DNA of 64,000 bases, from NCBI RefSeq assembly GCF_963966145.1, contig NC_091055.1, positions 3,162,001 to 3,226,000 on the forward strand, in the 5' to 3' direction. Origin of the DNA: Tenebrio molitor (taxonomy: Eukaryota; Arthropoda; Insecta; Coleoptera; Tenebrionidae). Below, piece after piece: positions 50,601-62,000 of this stretch (position 1 is its first letter; each line of letters begins with the position of its first letter). Under the pieces are notes generated by a model. The model saw only the letters and a list, made by a program, of their open reading frames with translations, did no database searches and was not told where the DNA came from. A program made the position numbers and the translations under genes.

Positions 50601-50646
50601 TATTAGGATCATAAGGTTGACCACACAAACAATAAGAGGCGTCCAT
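44635..50646 (-). CDS. KDM7/PHF8-type histone lysine demethylase (PHD-JmjC)
   Basis: Thirteen exons (50646-50555, 50445-50360, 50299-49879, 49824-49533, 49482-49337, 49288-49087, 49038-48829, 48778-48564, 48513-48320, 48271-48160, 45309-45134, 45080-44866, 44817-44635) join in phase to 847 aa. An N-terminal PHD finger (from Cys6, CLCGQPYDP...CDACKDWFH...CC, H, CPKC) reads H3K4me3 in this family. The JmjC core keeps the iron ligands: HIDFGG (His248, Asp250) and GWIHAV (His320), spaced as in PHF8. A basic linker (KPERESKRKRKRPINRDF) and two conserved tail motifs follow (AIAGMLSISQTYL, TVKQRLGKILKI). The family removes H3K9me2, H3K27me2 or H4K20me1; PHF2-like members can be nearly inactive, but the ligands here are complete. 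Intron 10 is 2.85 kb and filled with transposons; most of the other introns are 48-60 nt. Confidence 0.93.
45468..46186. mobile_element. MITE (TA target duplication) containing a nested MITE
   Basis: Terminal inverted repeats of 26 bp (CACTGACCGGCACAAAAAAC on the left, its complement on the right ending GGTCAGTG) are flanked by TA on both sides (45466-45467 and 46187-46188). This is the Tc1/mariner-type target duplication. The element lies in intron 10 of the demethylase gene. A second element (45562-45796) is inserted in its left half; without it the host element would be about 490 bp. No coding capacity was seen. Confidence 0.88.
45562..45796. mobile_element. Inner MITE nested in the element at 45468-46186
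   Basis: Inverted arms ATATAACGGGTGACTATTAA...TTTTCACTT (left) and AAGTGAAAATTTTAATAGTCACCCGTTATAT (right) pair over about 35 bp and enclose a 165-bp centre. The TATA at each edge is compatible with a TA target duplication. Confidence 0.85.
46272..46666. mobile_element. hAT-like MITE with perfect 8-bp target duplication
   Basis: The element 46280-46658 has inverted ends CACGACCTGCTGTATTATAA / CACGACCTGCTGTATAATAA extended to CCGGCCTGTTCA. It is flanked on both sides by TGCGGAGT (46272-46279 and 46659-46666), an exact 8-bp duplication typical of hAT elements. The centre is non-coding. A second family member is at 50993-51671. It lies in intron 10 of the demethylase gene. Confidence 0.88.
46917..47280. 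repeat. Pair of diverged 120-bp direct repeats
   Basis: Copy A (about 46917-47040) and copy B (about 47156-47280) share AAACTGTGGCGCC, CAAAGCCTACT, AAGTTACGG and TTTTGTGTCGAAATAAT in the same order, about 240 bp apart. They lie in the long intron of the demethylase gene. A related ACTGTGGCGCCCTC occurs inside the hAT-like MITE at about 46556. Confidence 0.75.
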
Positions 50647-50992
50647 TGTAAAATATTATTTTGTAAACTGGTTGTGTAAACTAACCAAACCAACAACCAT
50701 ACCAATACCAACCCAACATTATGTCATTGTTACCCATAATTACAGGAATCTAATTTTTCCATTTGTAAAATTTCCCACTCTGCATTTTTAGAAATCGACG
50801 TATTAAAAATAATATACGCAGTAGAAATTGAATTGATTCTTGTTAATTTTGTGTGTGTCAGATTTACAGATTTTGATCTTCGTCAAGTGCAGCTACTTAT
50901 GTATAGATGGCCGCTCAATAGCCAAATGTCACTAAGACTGCCAAATGCTGTCAAAGCTATCTGTACGATTGTTTTCGGCTGTTTGAAGTTAT
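50647..50992. other. Upstream region of the demethylase gene
   Basis: These 350 bases precede the KDM7 start codon on the minus strand and should contain its leader and promoter. No motif or exon was recognised. Confidence 0.4.
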
Positions 50993-51671
50993 CATGACCT
51001 GCTGTGTTATAACGGGCCTGTTCATTTGATTAAAAATGCATTATGAAAATCGTCGTCCGCGCTGATAATAAGTCGTGCCTAAAGGTCGTGCCAATCGATG
51101 TGAAATGGCCACCAGAGGCACTTGGATCGCGAATGAATGGAAACTGTAATACCTAGGGAAGATATTATCGAATTAATTTCGACTGACAATTCGTCATTGA
51201 TTGTCAAAATAACGTAAAAACAATAAGAACTTCAATCACAATCAGTGCAAATGATTTTATTTATATTAGTTTGTGTTCGCTAGAAACAGCTAGACATTTA
51301 AATTTTGACAATTCGAATAAATTTTTCCTTCTATAATTTCTGTAATACTATTACAGTTTCCTATAACGCGCGTGGTGGTGACATCTATGGATATTTTGTC
51401 TTTTTTCCGGTCGCAAGGATAAAGATCCGAAAAAATAGGTTTAGACATGATTTTAGAGTTAAGAGTGAGTACCTACAGTATAATAATAAACCGCAAAAAA
51501 CAAGGAGTTTTTTTACTTCAAATTCAAAATGTAATTTGAACACGAACAATTCTCGGTGACAAAAACTTAAGATGAATAATATCTCCAAAAAACGTCCGTT
51601 TACTAGCGCTCTGCGGGGATCACACAAACTACACTTTTGAACAGGCCGAAATTAAAATAAAGCAGGTCGTG
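50993..51671. mobile_element. Second, longer copy of the hAT-like MITE
   Basis: Inverted ends (CATGACCTGCTGTGTTATAACG on the left; GAACAGGCC...AGCAGGTCGTG on the right) match the element at 46280-46658. An internal segment is shared in inverse orientation: GCGCTCTGCGGGGATCAC here, GTGATCCCCGCAGAGCGC there. At about 680 bp it is longer than the first copy. The flanking 8-mers do not match, so the insertion is older or rearranged. Confidence 0.8.
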
Positions 51672-52125
51672 AAAGAAAGTTGTAATCTGTGTTTTAGATA
51701 CTTCGCACATTAGATTTATGTGACTACTCTCTAACAGATGTCTCTGTTGAATTCAATTAGAAGAATTCTAATCTTGATGCAATAAAAATTTATATTTTTA
51801 TATTTGTACATACATATTAGGCTTTTACATATATAAAAGAAAAATAGAAATGTTTTTGACAATATATGCATGAAAATTATTTGTTTATTATTTTATTTTA
51901 AATTTAAAACAAGGAACATGAAGGAAAATGTTACAGTTCGTGACAAATTCCTGTATCTAGTGATTTTATCTATTTGCAAATCCACGTAAATAACCCCAGA
52001 TGTCTCTCAAGGTTGGCAACGATTCGAAATTGCATTCTTAAGGATATGCATTAAAGGATAAACGAAATCAATGGGACTTATTAGAGAATGGAGACAGAGA
52101 ACTTGCATAAATGGTAATGATTAAG

Positions 52126-52354
52126 AAAATGAAAGGCAGGATTTGGAAGTCTCAACATAATAACGTTCCGGAATTGGCTAAAAGATCGCTGAATCAAAAT
52201 CGTGTTAATACACTCGAGTAGCTATCGCAGGCCAGATTTAAACCCCACAGAGAAAGATTGGAAGAACGAGAAAAAGTTTTTTGTACTGAGAAATAACAGA
52301 TCTGCAACGAAATACTGCAACAGTGAAGTCACTTTAAATAATTCTCTATATTAA
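52126..52354 (+). pseudogene. Tc1-type transposase fossil, C-terminal part
   Basis: A frame reads GRIWKSQHNNVPELAKRSLN and, after a one-base shift, RRPDLNPTEKDWKNEKKFF up to a stop near 52354. The PDLNPxExxW block is the hallmark around the last catalytic acid of Tc1/mariner transposases. Only the C-terminal fragment was found, with a frameshift and a stop, so it is inactive. Confidence 0.75.
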
Positions 52355-52376
52355 CAAAAGTGTTTTCATTATTACT

Positions 52377-52741
52377 CTCGTGTCAAAAATGGATTACTCC
52401 CTAGGATTTAGGGATATTCGTTACTAGGTTGCCATAAATTTGGTTAGGTTGGAGGCTATGTGGTTTCTGGTGACAAACAAAAGATATCCCAAAAATGTAA
52501 GATAGCAAATTAATTGTAACAGTTGCAAATGACTAATTTCTCGCTAAGTGATAGATGATTTTTCGTTTCACAATCAATTTTGGTTACTGGCGGCATATTT
52601 ATTTGGATTTAATCTCTCAATTCAAAGTAACCAACCTTAGGCATTCAAAATAACTTTTGAAAATTCTAGTTACACACAACATGAAAAACGTTATTTCCCT
52701 AAAAGTTCGAATTCTAGGGAGTAATCCATTTTTGACACGAG
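52377..52741. mobile_element. MITE with 28-bp inverted repeats
   Basis: The left end CTCGTGTCAAAAATGGATTACTCCCTAG and the right end, its exact reverse complement, bound a 365-bp non-coding element. It starts 23 bp after the Tc1 fossil and ends 21 bp before the next MITE. Confidence 0.85.
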
Positions 52742-52762
52742 TTTATATACATATTCATTATA

Positions 52763-53239
52763 TAGGGTGTCTCAAAATTCGCGAATTCCGAATTCAGAGC
52801 GTGGTAGGGAAGGACCCAGTGGAGCTCGAAAAATACTTAGAACAAAAAATTCGCTCTTGCTGAAGAAGATATAATCACTTTAATTTTGTTCAATACATAG
52901 CAGCCTTCATATCCACTGTGACAAAATACTATTCTAGCTACGTTGCCGTTCCATTTTTAAGAAAAATTACAAAAATTTAAGATTTTTTTACTCCAAAGTA
53001 AAGCGATTCTTCAAAAAATTGTTTTACGTTATTATTTTCCACAATTATCTACACCATAATAACAATAAACACTGAACTTTTTAGCCTGTATTTGAAGAAA
53101 ACGCTGTTCAAAGAGTGTACCTTCAGATCAATGTATCTTTGTGGGGGGAGTTCCGATTTTTTTTATTTCCATATTTGGACTACTGAAGTGACCCCCTACA
53201 ACGCTCTGAATTCGGAATTCGCGAATTTTGAGACACCTG
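52763..53239. mobile_element. MITE with 50-bp inverted repeats and TA duplication
   Basis: The left end reads (TA)TAGGGTGTCTCAAAATTCGCGAATTCCGAATTCAGAGCGT. The right end is the reverse complement with few changes, finishing GAGACACCTG(TA). Arms pair over about 50 bp. The 477-bp body has no coding capacity. TA on both sides indicates a Tc1/mariner-type element. Confidence 0.87.
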
Positions 53240-56200
53240 TATACCCATTACATATGTGTTTGATTATTTTATCAAAACGGGAATAAAAATTAAGGTTTTG
53301 CACGTTTTACAATGTTTCAACTGTACTTTTTTACTCTTTGGCAACTTTAGAAGACTTCAAAGTACCTAAATGGTACACTCTTGCTGAAATGCTTAACCAC
53401 TCTTAAATTGATTGTTGTTAAAATAAAACAAAAATTTATTTTTAACATTTTTACGTTTATCATATTTTTTCATAACATGTATCTTCTCGATAATTACGAA
53501 TAAATGGTCATTTTTGTAGTTTAAAAATACATGCTTACTTTTGAAAAATGTTTATTTTACGCTTCTTAGTGTTCGTTACAATTTTAAGTAAAAATTAACT
53601 TTGAAAATCATTGATTTAAATGTAATCGAAAACTAATCGAAATGGTAAGAAATATCTACATATTAGGAATATTTTCGATAACACCGATAGAATGATTTAC
53701 AAAAATTATAAGTTATTTAAATGACATTATATGTTAAATGTAGTACGCGATCGATTTAAAAATGTCCCTTGTGTCACTTTTATTAAATTTATTTATTCAA
53801 AATGCAATTTAATCTGTTGTTTGTAGCATGCAATCAAATTTCTAGAATATATAGAATATTGTAATTGACTTACATTTTGCTAATCGATTATTCATCTATT
53901 GCAATATTATTGCGGTAGATTTTGTTTTCAGTTGTCGATCATTTAAAACTCATAAGTATGAATTGTAACTAGCAGTTTTACTAACAATTCTTTTTAATGG
54001 GGGTTAATCCCATAACACTTCAACGTACTTAAGGTTTCGGATTTTTAAAAATTACTCGTTAGAAACATTCAATTTGGACTTCAGGCGTTTTTGTTTGGAG
54101 GAACGGTCGAAAAATGTTCAAATAAATCGTTGCGTTTTGGGTCGCTGTTGTTTCTTTTTTATTATAATTTCACGCAGCAAAGTGGAGGTGCGTGAGGAAG
54201 CGAAAGAATCGGGGGCGCGAGCCGGCGCTGGACAAGGTGCGCCCCCCGAGTTAGCGAAATAGCAAAAGATATTCGAACGGGTGACCGGCCCTCCGTTGAT
54301 GTGCCATTTAAAGGAACTGCCGAGCCGGTTCATGGTCCATTGCTGTTGCATCCGGGGCTCCTTCTACCGGTCAATCCATACAAATGGATCGCGAAACCTA
54401 CAACCAAAACCACTTATCCACTTGCGACCGCTCAAGTTCGGTCATACACGCGTCCACCACCCCCAGACAACCCTCGGCAGTCGCAACGCCGTCCCCACGA
54501 CGAGGAGAGACCAAGACGTCGACCAATTCGCTCTCCTGCCACGCGTCGACTTTTATATTTCAACTTACAAATTCCTCGTTAGTGGAAATGGGGGTCGAAG
54601 GGGTGAGGGTCACTTGCCCCGTGATTAAATATCAAAGTACCTACATTTGTGTATTGTTACTTGGTAACAAGCTTGAGACAACGCACGCTTCCAAGCTTAT
54701 CGGAGTTAATAAGCTACTTATCCCGTTGACGTTCACCGCAACGCGTCCATTACTGAAAGATTACCTGACCAGTTGTCCTATCGAGGACCGACCGAAAATC
54801 ACAGTCGAATCCTGAACCTTACGTCTACGATATTAATCAAACTGTGGTTTTAAGGAAGTTGCCACATTAAGAACGACACAAAAATGAGATTATAATTTGT
54901 CGGGTGACTAGGTTAGGGACTTCTAAGGAGGAAGTTTTCTCCTTTATAACGTTATAAATGAGGTAATATCCTTTGCATTTTAGCTGCATGTTTTAATCTC
55001 CCGGCAATAATTAAAAACAACGTTCATTTTGTCTTTGCACGGCTTTCTCCTTTCGCCGTCACCTTGGACTGATGAGCTTCACCACTTTGCTTATATTTAA
55101 CTTGCCACAATCAATCCCCTTCTACGCTCATTTCCAGATTTATTTTTTTTAATTACTCGACTCTACCACTTCCTAACAATCGATTCTCTAATATCGGTTC
55201 GGCGTAAACTCCGCAACGGTGTTTTTCAATTTTCCATAAACAAATCACTAATTACAATACACCGTTTCTATGTTTACTACCACGTTTCCACATCATGCTG
55301 ACTTTTTAAAAAGCTCTCTCTCCAGTTTTTACATGATACAAAATTGTTTTACATTGTTACTTTTTCATAATTTATAAGTTTTACAACACGGTTTTGCCCA
55401 GCCAACTACGATCTCACGAATAAGACCGATTCTCTATAAGAAGTTGTTCAGAATATAATTTTGACTCCATATGCCAAGTTTGAAACAAAAATCGCATTTT
55501 AATTTTTTTAAATAAGTTGTATTTTTGGTTTTCATTTTTGAATAAAGTATCATGGAAACGAAAGAACTTATCAAGAACAAATAATTGAGAGTGTGGAGAA
55601 ATTTGAATCTCTACTTTTACAGGTAAAGAAAATATTAAGCTGTGTTCATCTTAAGTGCGACACACTGTATATTTGTTATGGTGGAACACCCGGTATACTA
55701 TACTATAAATACGTAGCATGATTCAAGTTTTGCACAAGAGAAAGTAATGATTGGGCAATTTATTTGCTGTTGTTATTTTGGTAAATGTTTCGATCTTGTA
55801 TTGTTGGTTGCATAAACAATTTTTTAGTATTGAGGGGTGGTTAGTTAAATTGGTTTAAAAAGAAGGAGAGCAGCTGATACTGGTTCTGTTATGTGGATGT
55901 TTGCGGTGGTTATATCGGCAACAACCCAGAACTAGTCACAATGGTTGGCAACATTTGCGGAGAATCGAAAGGTTTCTTGTAAACAGTGTGTGCCGCAGCG
56001 TCGAGGAGCTCAATTAGGGCTAGTGTCGGTGGAAGACGTAATGACAGATATCTAAGCAACGATTACACTAATTGTGCCTCTGCGATCGTCATCAACAACT
56101 TGTAACAGGTGCAGCAAGTGGGGGTGATGGGTAAAACGCTCGTTCAGTTTGTTTATGTCGATATCCACATCCTGTTAGCAGCACCTGGATTATTCGAGGC

Positions 56201-58128
56201 AAGGCGGTCTATCAAGATTGATAGCCACTTCATATAAATATAGTATTTTATTCTGAAGAGAAACGGTACAGTTCCCAAGGCGTATCATCAGCGCATCCTC
56301 TCGGAGAAAAGCTCTCGTCACGAGTACATAAGATTAATAGTAGGCTTTGTTTATCCTATGTAAATGCTATTAGCGCATTTACTGCGCTTAAAGGCTGTGC
56401 CCCGGCATTTATTTACTACAACGCGATGCCCAAATACCCGATTTATCATGCATCGTTGATCGACAGTCTCACCCTGTATAGTCATATTGCGACTGCCTGT
56501 CCAATTGTTGGCTTTGCTCAAGGAAGGGTTAACATCTTGCCGGGAATTTGAAATAAATCCCTGCAGCCGCGCGGACTCTGTGGCTTTAATTGATTTAATT
56601 ACATTGTGTTAATTAGGGTGGCTGTTTGGAAGCAATTGGATATAACGCTACACTGTAATTTCGAAATGTACGAAGAACGCATTTAGGGGAAAGACGATCC
56701 AGGACGACTGTACCATTCCTCGGCGGCATTCTTCCGCGAAATCTTCCAGATCGTCAATATTTGTGTCCTGTATCGGGTGACGTTTGATTTGTTCCCTTCT
56801 CTGGAGGCTCGCTTGTTAATCTTTTTCAGGTCGGGACAATGTAGTGGAAAGCAATTATGAGTCACCGATTCTGGGCCCCATTCCCGTTTGCACCCGTCTA
56901 GCCCCACTAGCCGGTCATCTGTGTGTAATTCGAATGGAAATTTAGCGGATCGTGACGGTCCTCGCCGATTGGAAATGTTCTTGGAACAAGCGAGCGAAAC
57001 GGACTTCGATTAGGTAAATGAAGATTCGGGAAGAAGCCAGTGGCCGCCTTTAACTTGTATGTGTCGGGTTTGAGGTAATAAATGGACCTGGATACGCCTT
57101 CTGTGTCCTTTCATATTTTAAGGAACTGGCCCTGCATCCTGCCGGTCCATTCTTATCGATTTATACGTTTCGGTGTACTGTTTAATTTCTACCACTTTCC
57201 ACCCGATAAATCCGAACGGACGGGGCACCAAACCATACATGATAAATGCAAATATAAATAACCATAAACATTTATTGCGTCTGCAGATAGTGCGCGCAAA
57301 GGGACAGCGTCTTTCATTTAGGGACCGATGTATCATTCGAATCCTAACACATACAGGACAATAAAATGTGTCACACGGTGACACATAAATTCGTTTATTT
57401 TCTAACAATATTTTGTAAAGCAAACACACAAAAGAAGATAGAAACGTCTTTAATTTCTTACCGATATGATCTCTTGTGGTCAGCATCTGCACTCTTAGAT
57501 ACAATCAATACAAATGACCGGAGAAAGAAAAAGATTCGCCCAATTAAGATTTGATGATAAAAATAAAATGACAGAATTAAGTATCTATTAAAGACGACTT
57601 TAATATACTTTGAATAAATGGACTATTGTAAGTAGATTCTTTACGAGAGCACGAAGTAATCTAACTTGTGAAATATTTAGAGATTATTTTGTTTTAGTTG
57701 ATTGTGGATATAAACAATGAAGGACCTAATTTAGAGCCTTATAGCAACGTGATTCTTGTATTTAACAATCTCACCTAAATCAAAAGAAATGAAGCGATTC
57801 GAATCTGGACGTGACTTATTGAGCTGGTTTAGATTCTAAGACTTTGGATTGGAAAAGTTAAAAAACTCGCCGGTAGCTTTGTACAGACTGTCTATAAAAG
57901 AATGTAAGATCGCAGATGGCTCTGAAATTTGAATTTGCCACCTCGTTTAAATTCATGAAATATTAATTGCAAACTGTCAAATATTCACAAGCTGTCAACA
58001 CAAAGTCAACCTAACCTCATTTCCGTTTTCGAAGTTCTGTTTTGTTGTTTCTTGCGTTCCTGGTGTGTTTATTCTTTAAAAAAAGCTATATTTTTTCCTG
58101 TAGTGTTTTTATATTGTTTTGTTACTAC
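53240..58128. other. Gene desert with one GC-rich island
   Basis: Apart from the weak exon candidate at 54384-54602 no gene is visible. Mean composition is A+T-rich with an island at about 54160-54800 and a milder one at about 55900-57100. The strings CACACTGTATA near 55666 and CACCCTGTATA near 56472 look like ends of the local TA-type elements, without partners. Open frames between 56683 and 57554 have no family resemblance. Confidence 0.45.
54384..54602 (+). CDS. Weak candidate first coding exon (Ser/Thr/Pro-rich)
   Basis: Within an otherwise A+T-rich desert a GC-richer island (about 54160-54800) contains an open frame that begins MDRETYNQNHLSTCDRSSSV and is rich in Ser, Thr and Pro. It reaches a good donor (GAAGGG then GTGAGG) at 54603 in phase 0. 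It could be the first coding exon of a gene with a long intron running out of the window to the right. No acceptor exon was found up to 64 kb, no homology is recognised, and overlapping frames are also open. An untranslated CpG-rich promoter or leader is an equal alternative. Confidence 0.22.
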
Positions 58129-59047
58129 CGGTAGTGTTGAAAATGGGAAATCGTCAGGTCGTTCCAAAGTGATTGAAGATGTAGTTGAAAACATACGAGA
58201 TTATTTAGAAGAACATTCGAGAACATCCCTTACCACACTGTTTCTTCAAAGTGGTGTACCTGGCAGTACATGTCATAAAATTGTTAAAAAGAACTTGCTT
58301 TTACACCCATAGAAAGTAAAAAATGTACAAGAGCATGGCATGGCCTCCTCATTCGCCTGACTTAACCCACTTTGACTTTTCTGTGTACAGGGTGATTTTG
58401 AAAGTTGTGCAGATATTTTAATCACGAACTACTGGCTTCATGTAGAACTCGGAAAAAATATTAAAAAAATTCTTTATCAAAAAATAAAATTAAGTACATT
58501 TATTTTTTGACCTACATTTTTTTTTAATTGCTTTTAGTCTTCTACGTTGTCAAACAAACTCGTAGGTAAAATTTCGGCACATTTTAAAAATACACCCTGT
58601 ATATCATATTTTATAAAACATACACCAATGCGGTTTCCTTATTTTGAAGCATATTTCCTATAGGTTACTTCGCATTGGCGTACATTTTATAAAACGTGAT
58701 ATACAAGGGTGTATTTTTAAAATGTGCCGAAATTTTACCTACGAGGTTGTAGGACAACGTAGAATACTAAAAGCAATTAAAAAAAATTGTAGCTTTTGAC
58801 ATAGAGTTTTTTAAATATTTTTTCCGAGTTCTACATAAAGCCAGTAGCTCGTGATTAAAATATCTGCACAACTTTCAAAATCACCCTGTATAAAGAGCAA
58901 ATGAATAATTTAAATGAGTTAATAGAAGAGATTGGCAACTGCTGTCGTAACATTAATGAACAGATATTGCAAAATATTTTCGAAAATAAGAAAGTGAGAG
59001 TGAGATGCTTAGAGCAAAATGAAGGACACTTCCAGCCATTTCTTTAA
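58129..59047 (+). pseudogene. Mariner-like transposase fossil split by a MITE
   Basis: An N-terminal piece (SKVIEDVVENIRDYLEEHS then GVPGSTCHKIVKKNLLLHP, about 58160-58310) resembles the helix-turn-helix of DUF4817/mariner-related transposases. After an internal deletion the catalytic C-terminal part begins at about 58342: WPPHSPDLTHFDFSVY. A 501-bp MITE interrupts it at 58388-58888. The same frame resumes as KEQMNNLNELIEEIGNCC and VRVRCLEQNEGHFQPFL and ends at a natural stop (59045-59047). Ignoring the MITE and one TA, the C-terminal frame is continuous. A stop and the deletion upstream make the gene inactive. Confidence 0.82.
58388..58888. mobile_element. Palindromic MITE with TA duplication inside a transposase fossil
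   Basis: The ends CAGGGTGATTTTGAAAGTTG and CAACTTTCAAAATCACCCTG are perfect inverted repeats. The complementarity continues inwards with interruptions (GGTAAAATTTCGGCACATTT against its complement), so the element is nearly one long hairpin of 501 bp. TA flanks both sides (58386-58387 and 58889-58890), the Tc1/mariner target. Confidence 0.92.
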
Positions 59048-62000
59048 TTTTCATCGTTACTTTTTTAACTGAGTCACTGATTTACCTTTTTCTTAAGTGT
59101 ACAATAAATACGCAATTTGTTGCGAGTGTAAAGCACCAATTTTGTCAAGTTAGGCAACCAGTAAAACCAATTTGTTCTGAGGGTTACATATCGTGGATCA
59201 TACTAACATTATTCGAATTGTGGTGAAAGAGTCGGCAAACTTTCAACGCCTACTAGGATCCCACATTCTTTTATAGACACTGGCGCGCTACAAAATATTT
59301 TTTTACAACTTTTTCGACAGTTTAGGATGTTGAATTGTGATCTAATCGATAGTTTAAAAAATCTTCCAAATTTGTTCCAAAAATGGTTTGAATACATATT
59401 TTCATCGGAACAAAAGTTAACAGGGGGTACAATTTTTGCCATGCAATTCCCTATGGTAACAGTTAAAAAAACGCACTGTATACCAAACATATTTGATCCT
59501 AAAGCTGGACAGCAAAGCTCTCATCACCATTAGGTGGTCATTTGGCCATCTCCGATCCGACGACGCAAATGTTATTTTCGAAAAACATTTTTATTTTTGT
59601 TTTTTTCGATATCCATCATTCGGTTGATGAGAGAGAAATATTTTTGCATTTGAAAAAGGCAGACATCTCTAAACGACACAAACGTAACGAAATTCTCTTT
59701 TCATTTTGTCGGAGCTTCGCCTGCTTTCAAATAATTGTGTGTCTACATCTAGACGTTAATCACCATCATTACTGTTTTGAAAGTTTTATAACTCCGACTG
59801 GAAGGGCAAGAGTCAATAAATAATTACTCGATGAAACTGATGAGCGCTTTTATTAGATATTTTTGAAACGTCAGGTGTAGTCGCCATTTGCGAAATGTTG
59901 CTTTTTGCCATCGGACAGACCAGGTTTTCCGTACCAGAATTCCGAATTAATCGAACGGCACGTTTGTTATTTTTTATTAGCGGAGATACATTTCTGTGGG
60001 CGATGCAGCCACCGTCCGTGCAGCAAATCTGCTAATTAAAACTATCCGAAGAATGCGAACGTTTTGTATGGGCAACGGACGCGTGAAGTGTGTAATTCAG
60101 AGCGTCGCCCGGAAATATTGCTAATCGGCGAGCTCTCGCTTCAATAAATCCAATAGCTTATCCACACCTATACTATGTATTTTCAATTTCGTCAGTGGCG
60201 CAGCCGTTTCATCTCGCATATTTATAATCAATTTAAACTGAACCGCCACAACCTCGTAACGATTTCGGCAAACAGCGCTCTAATAATTCGGTGTGACTTT
60301 TTGTGGTGACACTCTCGTCACCAAAAACGCGGAAAACGCTTAATTTGCCTTAGAGTACGCGCCGATAGGACACATAAGCTCGATAAAAGCTCCGGTTAAT
60401 TTTGTAGTGGTCACCGGTCTCAATCCCGCTCCCAAATACGAGAGTTCTTCAAAAATGAATGACGTTACTTTAAACGATCGAACGGTCGAGCTGAAACAAG
60501 TCTTTTTACTTTTGGTCCAGACTGGGAAAATATTTTTGTTACACTCTCGATCCAATTTAAAAATTCCTCGCCGCTCGTGCACCGATCAATTACCGCACCG
60601 TGTCAAACTTTAATATAATTCTTGAACCATTCTGTTTAGGAAAATTTTCATCATTCAGACGGAAAGACACTTTAAAATCGTTGCGGAACTAGCCGACCCT
60701 TTGTGATGTAGTAAATATTGCGGTGAGGGCCTGGGGGAAAATATCTACCGATTTCAAATAGAATTTCCTCCAGATACTATTTTTTATTGTACGATTTCTG
60801 GAAATACAATAAATCGGCGTTGAAGTATCATCTGGTGGATTTTTATTTTCGGAAATGTGGAATCAGTAAGTTTGTTGGGAATATGCTATAAAGTAGAGGA
60901 ATATATGTATGTAGGAGTTCCTGGAGGTGTTGTCAGTTTACATCTGAAGTGTGAAATAATAGAAAAGGTCCCGATGCGGGAATAAAGTCGCGGTGTAATG
61001 ACATGTACGACGATAAGTGTTTATTGATTTTTAGATATTGTTGTGCGGTATCGACAAATGCCTCGACAAACAAATAAATATCGATAGCGAACGTCGGGTG
61101 TCAAGAATGTGCGAAAAAGTCGGTGAAATATTGGACCGTGTCGTCGATAATTCGGAAAATGTTTTTAATAACTCGGAGAAATTTTATAATGGAAACGTGA
61201 GATCGTATCCGTGCCGATCGCTCCAGATCTGTTTTGCTAAAAACTCGTATTGAATTAATCGCAAGGTGCATGTTTCCCCATTCCTGTTTATCATGCGTTT
61301 ATTTTTCCCCCGACGGATCGATCCCCCGTGGAAAGAGGTGAGATCCGTATGCGGCAATAATTATTCGCAAATCTTCCCGTCGTTTTCCTCCCGTGAAATG
61401 GAACTTTCAAATTGTTTTGATGTATTTCCCGGCTCATTTTGTCTTTTTACTTAACGTCGTTTCCATTTTGTCGGTCGTCTGCTTGCTCGCTGATTTATCG
61501 TCTGATTGCCGACTATTATTGCCTCCTTTCACCTATATCGGCCTATTTTTCCGTGCAACCTCTCAAATGCAATTTATTGGCTGACTGCGCTCGGATATTT
61601 TGCACAATCATCAATTTATATAAAACTGGCTTTATTTATTTAGTGGTGCGGGGTGAGGTGACACTTTGGCGGTAAAAACCCCGGTGGAAATTTTCTGGTG
61701 CCGAGAGGATGTAATTTATATTTCATTCGACAAATTAATTACATGCAAAGATTCTGTCAGAGGGATTAGGTGGAAGAGTTAAAAGATTCAATGGTGCAAA
61801 TACATAAACTGTCTCCTTGTCAGCTCAGACAGGGGTCGTTGGTACGTGGCGAGAGAGAGGGTGAGTATGGCACATTGGTATTCTGGCGAGATGCCATACC
61901 TCAGCCACCTCACGAAATAAATTTGCAATAATCTGCATCGTATCACGTCAAGGGCAGTTCCGACTAAATTCCGATTTTACTTGCTCGTGAACATTTTACT

